From DASUFP01 sp036274495 (GTDB lineage Bacteria > Bacteroidota > Bacteroidia > AKYH767-A > OLB10): a DNA stretch of 63,969 nt. The notes under the pieces were generated by a model. The model was not told the origin of the DNA and did no database searches. It worked only from the letters and a program-made list of their open reading frames with translations. A program made the translations under genes and the position numbers. The stretch spans positions 1 through 63,969 of the forward strand of contig DASUFP010000047.1 in NCBI GenBank assembly GCA_036274495.1, read 5' to 3'. Below, piece after piece: positions 16,601 to 23,770 of the stretch; positions within the stretch are counted from its first letter, which is position 1, and each line of letters opens with the position of its first letter.

Positions 16601-16828
16601 TATTCTTTCTTCTCCAAGAAAGGATTCAATATTACTTACAATAGTATTTGAATGACTTTTTTCATGAAGGCTATAATGTGGATAGTATTGATTTATGTTA
16701 TCAAGTGCTGAAGAAAGATTTCGCTTGTTGAGTTGCCATATAGAGTCAAGCAATTTAAATGTTGGATTTACCTTAGCTGCTTCTTCAAGGTGTTTTTCTA
16801 TTGTATAATATGAGTTTAAATGTTCCAT
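13628..16828 (-). CDS. HD-domain plus HSP90-like (Bergerat-fold) ATPase, 1066 aa
   Basis: The N-terminal ~350 residues look like an HD metal-phosphohydrolase: LHEKSHS near 54-60, FTHDLGMVVF with the HD pair at 94-95, and later DRLDYES and ALLRLGDLLDVDDTR. Residues about 385-560 form a GHKL/HSP90-type ATPase: RELVQNALDAS (N-box), VEDYGTGIS (G1) and FGIGLQSVFIVSD (G2). The C-terminal ~450 residues are of unknown fold. The HtpG-like layout suggests an ATP-driven clamp attached to a nucleotide- or phosphate-cleaving HD domain. Such large single-gene ATPases in islands are often defence genes, but this is inference. It is a stand-alone gene facing away from the structured RNA locus at 17081. Confidence 0.75.
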   Translation of the reverse strand: MEHLNSYYTIEKHLEEAAKVNPTFKLLDSIWQLNKRNLSSALDNINQYYPHYSLHEKSHSNTIVSNIESFLGEERIKKLSPTNSWLILMSSFTHDLGMVVFQDLVEKEWESDDFQNFLKEISEWDDVVMKESGKILLQLQYLSKSNNSDTEWISELTPVKVKNSLTLAISEYIRRIHHKRSADILKGADKLFYDVAEGFYSDQIPKRLLNVLGEVAYLHGVDFYEIFNRLDYESNGISSDKINPRFVAALLRLGDLLDVDDTRFNVFTGKVFKSPQTTKLHQQKHSSIRHLLITPESIEITSDCPNEEVYRLTRSWFDWLEEEVEKQGKEWSNIAPSDLGGSAPRIGKGKIKVYFNNKITDDKYLNLRFEISNNKIFEILEGSSIYEKAGFTFIRELVQNALDASKIQFWTEIEKGTFDFAFREHFKDKTLTNTQILEKIKFPTDIPDSLNDSFDIKLSVNWTDDKKKDLVFTVEDYGTGISNSDLLRMTNKVGESRKRNKAYIDMLNRMPFWLKPTGAFGIGLQSVFIVSDSFKVQTLAEGEYGKEIIFRSAKNGKYSSITDTIPEMIRGTKVIVQIPQAKFSQVFGTLFSWDVIMDYDYFTDEHKNIYIPKIKHYIIEILGHIPALQVNYFGKDLFNKKKSQAEFKVFERIVSGDSVIQCRLALNGKDLYFEYFERNIGSEFIIQFIADTRIDIKHEWPSYKTTYFVRSIPVEDNTISYYKLSYSRLLWNFMSPESDKILSLTREKFIAKNKADIQNKFLMEIVPKAIELAEEALLKSKNEVVLYFADDKASLAYDYFKLLLTKNINGVKGKNIDIDILDNVTLPTELATGLDSKPIKLVDFFKAIKVIVPTLKHNHFQANTTREIKNDLINKAIQSDDDILVIWNSEFFTQYIMSKYKIQEIYFYETGTVLMLTEAEESIDVKEGRNFYFKSLLGDYRNQNRGWNYAIKQYMAQLCIENSYPTGFERFPFLSNRSIISPFKGFNEYNAFKEKIKSSTNIENIENVKNALNDNLLSEYITDALIDWVIENKPKDFPSRDRKSVLDGYRILIIDILQSNFESVSQ

Positions 16829-17080
16829 ATTTTAAACTTTTATTTAATTGTATATGATTTTATTAATTTTTAATGCAGTGATAAAACATTGATTTTTTGT
16901 TTCGAAAACCCGCTCTTTTTTCAGTTTTCATGCCCCCACTTTTCGTCAAACTGTCGCTAGTTGTCCGGTCATCCAACGGTCGCTTTTAAATAACTTTTAT
17001 TCTATTAAATATGTCGCAATATATCTGAATTTTTTTATGTTATACGAGTTTTTACATATTTATTAAACTTATATTTTCAG

Positions 17081-17378
17081 GTGCGAGCCGATAAGTTCCA
17101 GGAATGTATATGGATGGAGCTGCGAGCTCTAATGGAGGTGAGAGGAACAACGGGGTGGAATCCCGTCCGACCTATGTTGTGGGATGGTATTGGGATGAAA
17201 AAACACAAGGCTGTGGGGCCTTGCAAAAGTCGCAGCCTCCATTAGACCGCAGGCGAGCTAAACAACTAAGTGAAAGGAGGGACTTGCTTGGACCCCAGCG
17301 ATGGAGCGCGACTCCTTTCACAGACAGGAAAAATCGAATACTCCTGCCGGGGTCTTAAATAAATGAGATTTTTCCTGT
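17081..17378 (+). ncRNA. highly structured RNA locus, possibly 5' fragment of a group II intron
   Basis: In the 610-bp space 16829-17438, a stretch richer in G+C starts with GTGCG, the usual first bases of a group II intron. It folds into long perfect stems: AATGGAGG (17131-17138) with CCTCCATT (17236-17243); AGACCGCAGG (17244-17253) with CCTGC (17343-17347) and GGTCT (17351-17355); GTGAAAGGAG (17270-17279) with CTCCTTTCAC (17312-17321). In addition ACAGGAAAAATC (17324-17335) pairs with GATTTTTCCTGT (17367-17378). No reverse transcriptase or domain V is seen nearby, so it would be a fragment. A stand-alone RNA of another kind is equally possible. An 84-aa ORF inside it is ignored. The flanks 16829-17080 and 17379-17438 are AT-rich and hold nothing that I can support. 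Confidence 0.5.
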
Positions 17379-17438
17379 ATACCGCTTTACCTAGTTAATT
17401 TTACATAACTATGCTCTCGATTTCAGTCTATTTTGGAT

Positions 17439-18359
17439 TTAACTCTTGCGTACTAATAAATTAATAACTGAAACTGAAATCAAATACATTAGTTCTGCAT
17501 CCTCACGCTTTGCAAAATTTGGATCCATAACTTCCTTTGAATCTTTCGCCTGACGGTGAACATACTTAGATGAAAAATCAAATAATGCTTTCATTAATAC
17601 TTCAAAAGATTTAACAGTTTGCTGATTCATTCCATCATTACTTAATACCGAAATAATTTCCTCTCTATGTTGAAATAGTTCCCAAATAGGTCTACTTGCC
17701 TTAATTACGCCATTCCAGTTACCATCATCAAGACAATCTTTCATTTCTTGAATAGACTTAAAAGTTGAATTAATTCTTTTGATGGAAACATTACGTGATT
17801 TACTATACTTGGATATTGGGAGATCCACAACAACATATTCAGACATTCTAAATTCTGAAGCGAAGTCGTGAAGCCAATCCATCTTATTAATACTAAGTGT
17901 TTTTGAAAAATCATTTTCGCAAATTTTAAATAATGAATTGTAATTATTTAACATAACTAGGTTATCGGAATTATGTGCATTAGGGTTTGAAGCCTTGAAT
18001 TCAGGAATTAAATATTTTATGCGAATGGATATATCTAATATTAGATCCGACTTTTTATTGCGATGTCGGATTTCCTCCATTTTATGAAGCATAGTTTTTG
18101 TAAGAGAACTTATAAAAGAAAAGTGATGTGATCTTATGTTTCTATTATCTTGATAGTTGGAATAAAAATGTTCTTCACCACGATTACCAGCATCAAATGG
18201 GATAAGGACATTCACAAATTGATTACTAATTAACATTTTGCCTGAACAAGTTATTGGAAACATGTCTTCATGAGCACATGTAAATTTTACTTCAAATTTT
18301 AATGTAGGCTCAAATGCTCCTATTAACGGTTCGACCTTAATTGTGTCAAAAGTTATCAT
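17439..18359 (-). CDS. hypothetical protein, helical C-terminal domain
   Basis: A 306-aa protein that I do not recognise. The first ~120 residues are beta-rich, the middle is mixed, and the last ~100 residues are helical with KSFEVLMKALFDFSSKYVHR, a pattern that recalls HEPN or Abi-type C-terminal helices (conserved basic/histidine residues in a helix turn). Two further features stand out: SRPIWELFQ and the late MYLISVSVINLLV, a hydrophobic helix. It lies between the structured RNA and the second recombinase and is divergent from the recombinase. No function is proposed beyond a possible accessory or defence role given its place in an island. Confidence 0.6.
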   Translation of the reverse strand: MITFDTIKVEPLIGAFEPTLKFEVKFTCAHEDMFPITCSGKMLISNQFVNVLIPFDAGNRGEEHFYSNYQDNRNIRSHHFSFISSLTKTMLHKMEEIRHRNKKSDLILDISIRIKYLIPEFKASNPNAHNSDNLVMLNNYNSLFKICENDFSKTLSINKMDWLHDFASEFRMSEYVVVDLPISKYSKSRNVSIKRINSTFKSIQEMKDCLDDGNWNGVIKASRPIWELFQHREEIISVLSNDGMNQQTVKSFEVLMKALFDFSSKYVHRQAKDSKEVMDPNFAKREDAELMYLISVSVINLLVRKS

Positions 18360-18472
18360 TGATCTTTGATAATTTAATTTTTAAATTTAATTTTATTACT
18401 CCATGACTCTAATACTTCCTTTCTGAAGCATTGGAAATGATTATGTTACGAAAATAATAAAAAACTTTAACA

Positions 18473-19978
18473 ATGCAACCTGGAAAGAAAGTCGGAATCT
18501 GGATTCGGGTTAGTACTGATTTTCAAGTCAAAGATGAAAGTCCGGAAGTCCATGAAAAGCGGGCAAGGATGTACGCTGAAGCTAAGGAATGGAATGTTGT
18601 TGAATTTTACAGACTAGATGCAGTCAGTGGAAAATCTGTTATTGACCATCCGGAAGCAAAGAGAATGCTTTCCGATATCAGAAGTGGAAAAATTACTGGA
18701 CTCATTTTTACAAAACTTGCTCGATTAGCCAGGAATACAAGACAGCTTTTAGAATTTGCAGAAATATTCAGAGAAAATAATGCTGACTTAATTTCACTTA
18801 ATGAAAGCATAGACACTAGTACTTCAGCAGGACGATTTTTCTTTACTCTTATGGCTGCACTTGGGCAATGGGAAAGAGAAGAAATTGCTGATCGGGTAGC
18901 AGGTTCTGTTCCCATAAGAGCCAAAATGGGTAAATCATTGGGAGGTGCAGCACCATATGGATATCGTTGGCAGAATAAGCAATTAGTAGTTGATCAACAT
19001 GAAGGTCCAATAAGGAAATTAATGTATGAATTATTTATACAACATAAACGTAAATCCACTGTTGCAACCATTCTTAACGAAAAAGGGTACCGTACTCGCA
19101 ATGGTTCAAAGTTTTCAGATACCACAATTGATCGACTGCTTCATGACCCAATAGCCAAAGGTCATAGAAGATCAAACTATACTAAAAGCCTCGGTGAAAA
19201 TAAAAAATGGGTTACAAAACCTGAAACAGATTGGGTGATTAATTCAGTCCCTGAATTAGTCAGCGAAGAGACCTGGAATACTTGTAATCAAATTCTGCAG
19301 GAACAGGAATCCCAAAATCACCGTGCTCCAGCAAAAAAAGCCATCAATCTGTTTTCAGGAATCCTTTCTTGTTATTGCGGTGGTAAAATGTATGTTCCAA
19401 CCAGGACTACCAAATATGTGTGCAATGATTGCAAAAGAACTCACATCAGTTCTGATGATCTCGAAGAGATATACTTTGAGCAATTGAAGTCCTTCCTTTT
19501 AACGAAAAGCGACCTGCAGACCTTCCTAGTTAGGGCCAATGAAGCGATCCAATTAAAGCTTGAAGAAGTATCTGTTTTGACCAAAGAAAAGACCAGGTTA
19601 AAGGAAGAGCTCGATAAATTGGTCAAGCTTCATTCCACTGGGCAATTACCAACGGAAGACTTCGGAACCTATTTCCGACCCATCAAAGAACAGACTTCTC
19701 AATTGGAAGAAAACCTAGCAGAGATTCAGGGCCAACTCGATTTTCTTAAGACCCAACAGTTAAATGGTGGCCATATTTTGGAAAATGCAGAGAACTTATA
19801 TGACCATTGGCCAACACTTGAGAAGGAAGCAAAGCGATCTATTATTGAAGAATTAACCAAAAACATTACCATTGAAAATGAGAACATTACGATCTCATTT
19901 TGTTATACTCCGCTTCCTTCCGCAAATACTCCGAAAAGTCCACACAACCACAGGGGTTCATGGAAGCCACCAACATAA
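18473..19978 (+). CDS. large serine recombinase (copy 2), inserted into comM
   Basis: A 501-aa serine recombinase with the catalytic serine in IWIRVSTDFQ (S14), the arginine motif TKLARLARNTRQLLEF, recombinase domain (about 160-260), zinc ribbon CYCGGKMYVPTRTTKYVC near 300, and coiled coil (about 355-430). It is not a close copy of the recombinase at 2755. Its last codons (after about 19945) lie inside the comM coding sequence on the opposite strand. The enzyme gene thus ends at the attachment site and its C-terminus (SPHNHRGSWKPPT) is encoded by chromosomal target DNA. This layout shows that the right end of the island is here and suggests this enzyme inserted it. Confidence 0.95.
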   Translation: MQPGKKVGIWIRVSTDFQVKDESPEVHEKRARMYAEAKEWNVVEFYRLDAVSGKSVIDHPEAKRMLSDIRSGKITGLIFTKLARLARNTRQLLEFAEIFRENNADLISLNESIDTSTSAGRFFFTLMAALGQWEREEIADRVAGSVPIRAKMGKSLGGAAPYGYRWQNKQLVVDQHEGPIRKLMYELFIQHKRKSTVATILNEKGYRTRNGSKFSDTTIDRLLHDPIAKGHRRSNYTKSLGENKKWVTKPETDWVINSVPELVSEETWNTCNQILQEQESQNHRAPAKKAINLFSGILSCYCGGKMYVPTRTTKYVCNDCKRTHISSDDLEEIYFEQLKSFLLTKSDLQTFLVRANEAIQLKLEEVSVLTKEKTRLKEELDKLVKLHSTGQLPTEDFGTYFRPIKEQTSQLEENLAEIQGQLDFLKTQQLNGGHILENAENLYDHWPTLEKEAKRSIIEELTKNITIENENITISFCYTPLPSANTPKSPHNHRGSWKPPT

Positions 19979-21005
19979 AACTGGCCGGAAAATCAACAGC
20001 GAGCCTTGCCCGCGAAATACTCACTTTTCGTTCTTCCATTGGCTGCCGCATCACTTCAAGTACCGTTCGTTTAAATTCGGGCAGTTCATCCAGAAACAGC
20101 ACTCCGTTATGTGCCAGTGAAATTTCGCCGGGCTGAGGATTGCTGCCTCCTCCTACCAACGCAACATCCGAAATGGTATGATGCGGTGCACGAAACGGCC
20201 TTACAGAAACCAGTGAGGTGTTTTTGCCCAATTTTCCCGCTACCGAGTGGATCTTTGTTGTTTCGAGTGCCTCAGTAAGGGTTAGTGGCGGCAATATGGT
20301 TGGCAGTCTGCGGGCCAGCATTGTTTTTCCGGCGCCCGGCGGACCTATCAGTATTAAGTTATGCCCTCCTGCTGCAGCAATTTCCAGGGCACGTTTGATG
20401 TTTTCCTGTCCCCGCACTTCCGAAAAATCAATATCGAGCTGTTCCTGATAACGTTCAAAGGCTTCTTTAATATCTACCCGAACTTTTTCCAACTGCATTT
20501 CGCCGTTAAAAAAAGCGATGACCTCTTTAATATTACTGATGCCGTAAACATCTATTCCTTCAACAATAGCCGCCTCTCGCGCATTTTCCATTGGGAGAAA
20601 AAACCCTTTGAACCCTTCTTTAGCAGCCTGAATGGAAATGGGCAAGGCGCCCTTTATAGGGAGAACACTTCCGTCAAGGGACATTTCACCCATTATCATG
20701 TATGAATCGATGTCATCGCCCGGAACCTGTTCAGAAGCTGTTAGAATGCCCATTGCTATAGTGAGGTCATACGCGCTTCCTTCTTTTCGGATATCAGCGG
20801 GAGCCATGTTTACCACGATTTTTTTACCGGGCATTTTATAACCTACATTCTTAAATGCAGCCAATAGCCTTTGCTGGCTCTCCTTAACAGCATTGTCGGG
20901 AAGCCCCACGAGATAAAACCGGGTTCCCGGGTCGCAATTTACCTCAACAGTAATGGTAGTAGCATTGATGCCGTATACGGCACTGCCAAAAGTTTTGATA
21001 AGCAT
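19887..21005 (-). pseudogene. comM: comM (YifB family Mg-chelatase-like ATPase), cut by the island
   Basis: This is the N-terminal ~350 residues of a ComM/YifB protein, which normally has about 510. Present are the ChlI-like N-terminal domain (VNCDPGTRFYLVGLPDNAVK), Walker A GPPGAGKTMLARRL near residue 221, and Walker B GVLFLDELPEF. The frame breaks off after ASMNPC and ends with about 20 foreign residues. The sensor, arginine-finger and Mg_chelatase C-terminal parts are missing. ComM is a branch-migration helicase that promotes integration of DNA during natural transformation, so this allele should be inactive. Interruption of comM by islands is known from Acinetobacter AbaR elements. The 3' half should be found left of the window. 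Confidence 0.9.
19945..19961. other. right attachment junction of the island inside comM
   Basis: The comM reading frame is normal up to ASMNPC (codons to 19950) and then becomes unrelated sequence (GCVDFSEYL...) that is antisense to the recombinase. ComM proteins normally continue as MNPCPCG or MNPSPGG, so the crossover lies around AACCCCTGTGG on the minus strand. The exact dinucleotide cannot be told without the left end. Confidence 0.7.
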
Positions 21006-21066
21006 AATTGAAAAGCGGTTTTATGAAAAGACCTGAAAAAAAGAATTACCAGGCAAATGTATAAAA

Positions 21067-23055
21067 TCAGCGGATATGATGGATCTCACCCGTTGCAACT
21101 TTATTTCCCGCCATAATGCGATAAAAATAGGTGCCTGCCGGTTTTCCTTGTAAGTTAATTACCCATTCGTTATCACTCATTTTGGTGACAGACAAATTGC
21201 GCAACTCCTTACCTTCACTGTTGACTATTACCAACGCTGCGGCTGACTGCTTTAACAACTCACTTACCAGGGTGATGTTATGTGATGCAGGATTAGGATA
21301 GCACGAGGATTCCGTTGTAATTGCCGCGGGTTCACCGATTCCGAGCACTGAAGGCAGCAATGTTAATTGTTTCACCGCTTCAATACTGTCTCCCGCATTG
21401 TTAAAAGTATTCAGCCTGACCGAATAGGTACCCGGCAGTAATCCATGTGTATCCCAGGTACCGAGTGTATTGTTTCTAACCTCTGCGAAAATTTCCGGTG
21501 TAATGGCTATCCATTGGGGTGGATTTTGTGATGCGGGAGCATACCAGAGACGATAGCGGTCCATATCCATCCAGTTGGCAAGAGGACCCTGATCAATCCA
21601 GGCAGAGCCGGGAATTTCAACAACTGAATCAGCAAATGCGGCCGCAGGCTGATCCACACGGATCATCCATGCAATCGAATTGTCATACGGCACCGGGTCG
21701 GCGGGAAGACTGCTCTGAACGGTGATTAAAACGGAACTGTTAAGAGCACTGGCGCCACCGTTTACTGTTCCGTAACCATAAAGCAAAATACCATTTTTCT
21801 CGCTTCTCACATAGGATGAAACGGAACTTCCAACTCCAACACAAAACGATTGATCGCTTGCCCAGAAATAACCTCCGCTTCCATCGCAAAACACATTTTG
21901 AGTATTGCAGCGGGAGGTTCCAAGAGTTCCCAATTCGCCTATGATACAACCCGTGACATTGATTGAGGAAGAATCGAAAACATAAAGGCTCCATGTTTGA
22001 ACAGAGGTATTATTGAGCTGCAGGTTACGGTCGGCCAATGGAGCAGTAAACGAGGTGTATGATGAATTGTTCACCAATCCGGAAACTGTTACTGTATCGC
22101 CATTGGTGAACCAATTTCCGATTGAACGTATTACAGATCCGGTTACCGTTACATCGCTGCCATTTTCAGGCATCAAAGCCCACATTACGTCTGAGCTGCT
22201 ATCGACCTGTAAGTCAAAATTAACACCTGAAACTCCCGGCAAGGTATTGTTAAATGCATAATTCGAAACAAAAGCTCCCGATGGAAAAGTAGTATTCACA
22301 ATTCCACCACTTGGGATATGATGCCAAAGCAATAATGTATGCACTTTATTGAAACTGAATGTTGCCTGATCGGTCAGTATAAATTCTCCGGCCTGATTGG
22401 TGCTGTCAATTGAAATGCTTCCATTTGAATAGGCTCCTGCCGTTGTAAATCCGTTATTTGTTATTTGATGCATTGCTATTTCTCCGCTGTCGCTAACGGC
22501 CAAACTATGTGAGAGGCCGCTGAAATCAAGCGTGCAATCATCGATATTAACATAACCGTTATTGATAATAATCCACGTTCTCTGATAAAAATATTGCTGA
22601 GGGAAAAACAATGTTGAACCCGATGCCCAAAGCTGACCATCCTGGACAACAAAAACATCACCCAAAATGGTTGCGGTGGCATTTTGAAAAATCAATACCC
22701 CGTTGTTCAATACTATGATGGGTCCGTTGTTAAAAAAGGCGCCGGTGATAACCAACGTGTCATTTGGTACAGCACCAACAACCACGGTATCCGTAAACGC
22801 AGTCCTTGATCCGATAGTTTTTATCATTTGCCGGGCCCTGTAATCTCTCGATTCCTGACCTTCCATGAAAACCCTTCCGCTGGATGACTGAACTGTCGAC
22901 TGACTGTTTTTAGAGGCATCTGAAACGTTTTCCGACCGGCCTGATAAAGCTGTGTTGATGAGTTGCTGTGGCAACAACTGGGCAAAGGAGCAGTCGCAAT
23001 TCATCCAGCAGGTAAAAATAAAGGCCACTATCGATACTATTCGACGTTGGTTCAT
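21067..23055 (-). CDS. secreted protein with T9SS C-terminal sorting domain, probable beta-helix
   Basis: A 662-aa protein when started at the ATG at 23055, where a signal peptide begins (RRIVSIVAFIFTCW, then FAQ). The 23082 start adds nine unlikely residues. The body (about residues 80-470) has many short repeated strands with N, S, T and G (for example 'NNGVLIFQNATATILGD' and 'SGSTLFF'), as in right-handed parallel beta-helix proteins. The last ~75 residues are a Por/type IX secretion sorting domain: CYPNPASHNITLVSE, LVIVNSEGKELR, GKPAGTYFYRI. It would be exported through the outer membrane and cell-attached or released. Ligand or enzyme activity is unknown. Confidence 0.85.
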   Translation of the reverse strand: MNQRRIVSIVAFIFTCWMNCDCSFAQLLPQQLINTALSGRSENVSDASKNSQSTVQSSSGRVFMEGQESRDYRARQMIKTIGSRTAFTDTVVVGAVPNDTLVITGAFFNNGPIIVLNNGVLIFQNATATILGDVFVVQDGQLWASGSTLFFPQQYFYQRTWIIINNGYVNIDDCTLDFSGLSHSLAVSDSGEIAMHQITNNGFTTAGAYSNGSISIDSTNQAGEFILTDQATFSFNKVHTLLLWHHIPSGGIVNTTFPSGAFVSNYAFNNTLPGVSGVNFDLQVDSSSDVMWALMPENGSDVTVTGSVIRSIGNWFTNGDTVTVSGLVNNSSYTSFTAPLADRNLQLNNTSVQTWSLYVFDSSSINVTGCIIGELGTLGTSRCNTQNVFCDGSGGYFWASDQSFCVGVGSSVSSYVRSEKNGILLYGYGTVNGGASALNSSVLITVQSSLPADPVPYDNSIAWMIRVDQPAAAFADSVVEIPGSAWIDQGPLANWMDMDRYRLWYAPASQNPPQWIAITPEIFAEVRNNTLGTWDTHGLLPGTYSVRLNTFNNAGDSIEAVKQLTLLPSVLGIGEPAAITTESSCYPNPASHNITLVSELLKQSAAALVIVNSEGKELRNLSVTKMSDNEWVINLQGKPAGTYFYRIMAGNKVATGEIHHIR

Positions 23056-23158
23056 GCGCTTGGAATTTACTCTAAAGTACAAAATTCAGTTAAAAAACCA
23101 TAACACTGCCATGATCTGAATCCACCTGAAAAAAATGTAACCGTGGTTGAGTAACCTA

Positions 23159-23737
23159 TTAGTGGCTAAAAAGTGTTTTTTCAACGATCAGGATCAGTGA
23201 ATGGATTACCTTAATATGAATCTCCTGTGCCCTGTCGGCATATTCCGAAAAAGGAGCCCTTATTTCAATATCACATAATGAAGCCATTTTTCCACCGTCC
23301 TTGCCTGTAAGGCCGATTATTTTCATTTCCGCTTCTCTGGCGGCACGTACTGCTGCCAATACATTTGAAGAGTTACCGCTGGTGCTGATGGCAACCAAAA
23401 CGTCTCCGGGTTTTCCGAAAGCTTCTACATACCGTGCAAAAGAATTCTCATACCCGTAATCATTGGCTGCGCAGGTAATAAAGGATGGGTCGCTGATGGC
23501 CATAGCGGGCAAAGCAGGACGATCGTCGCGAAAACGGCCCGACAACTCTTCGGCAAAATGCATAGCATCGCACATGCTTCCTCCGTTACCACACGAAATA
23601 ACCTTTCGGCTGGCTGAAAAAGCATCGGTAAGTATTTTTCCCGCACTTTCAATTTTGTTAAAATTTGTACTGTCGCCAACAAATGCATCAAGCACCTGTT
23701 GTGCTTCAAGAAATTCTGCGGCAATGTGCTGTTTCAT
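23159..23737 (-). CDS. gmhA: sedoheptulose-7-phosphate isomerase (phosphoheptose isomerase)
   Basis: This 192-aa SIS-domain protein converts sedoheptulose 7-phosphate to D-glycero-D-manno-heptose 7-phosphate, the first step in making ADP- or GDP-heptose for the LPS core. Seen are SCGNGGSMCDAMHFAEELSGRF (nucleotide-free sugar-phosphate site), AISTSGNSSNVL (SIS signature) and a late EIHIKVIHSLI with the conserved glutamate and histidine. The length is usual for GmhA. It follows dsbD's neighbour region with a 33-bp gap downstream of it, on the same strand. No other heptose genes are in the window. Confidence 0.93.
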   Translation of the reverse strand: MKQHIAAEFLEAQQVLDAFVGDSTNFNKIESAGKILTDAFSASRKVISCGNGGSMCDAMHFAEELSGRFRDDRPALPAMAISDPSFITCAANDYGYENSFARYVEAFGKPGDVLVAISTSGNSSNVLAAVRAAREAEMKIIGLTGKDGGKMASLCDIEIRAPFSEYADRAQEIHIKVIHSLILIVEKTLFSH

Positions 23738-23770
23738 AAATCAGGTAAAAAAGTGTTAGGGCACTTAAGA

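Noticed and set aside
17104..17358. 84-aa ORF inside the structured RNA
   Set aside because: Its codons are fully explained by long base-paired stems, and it has no start context or known motif.
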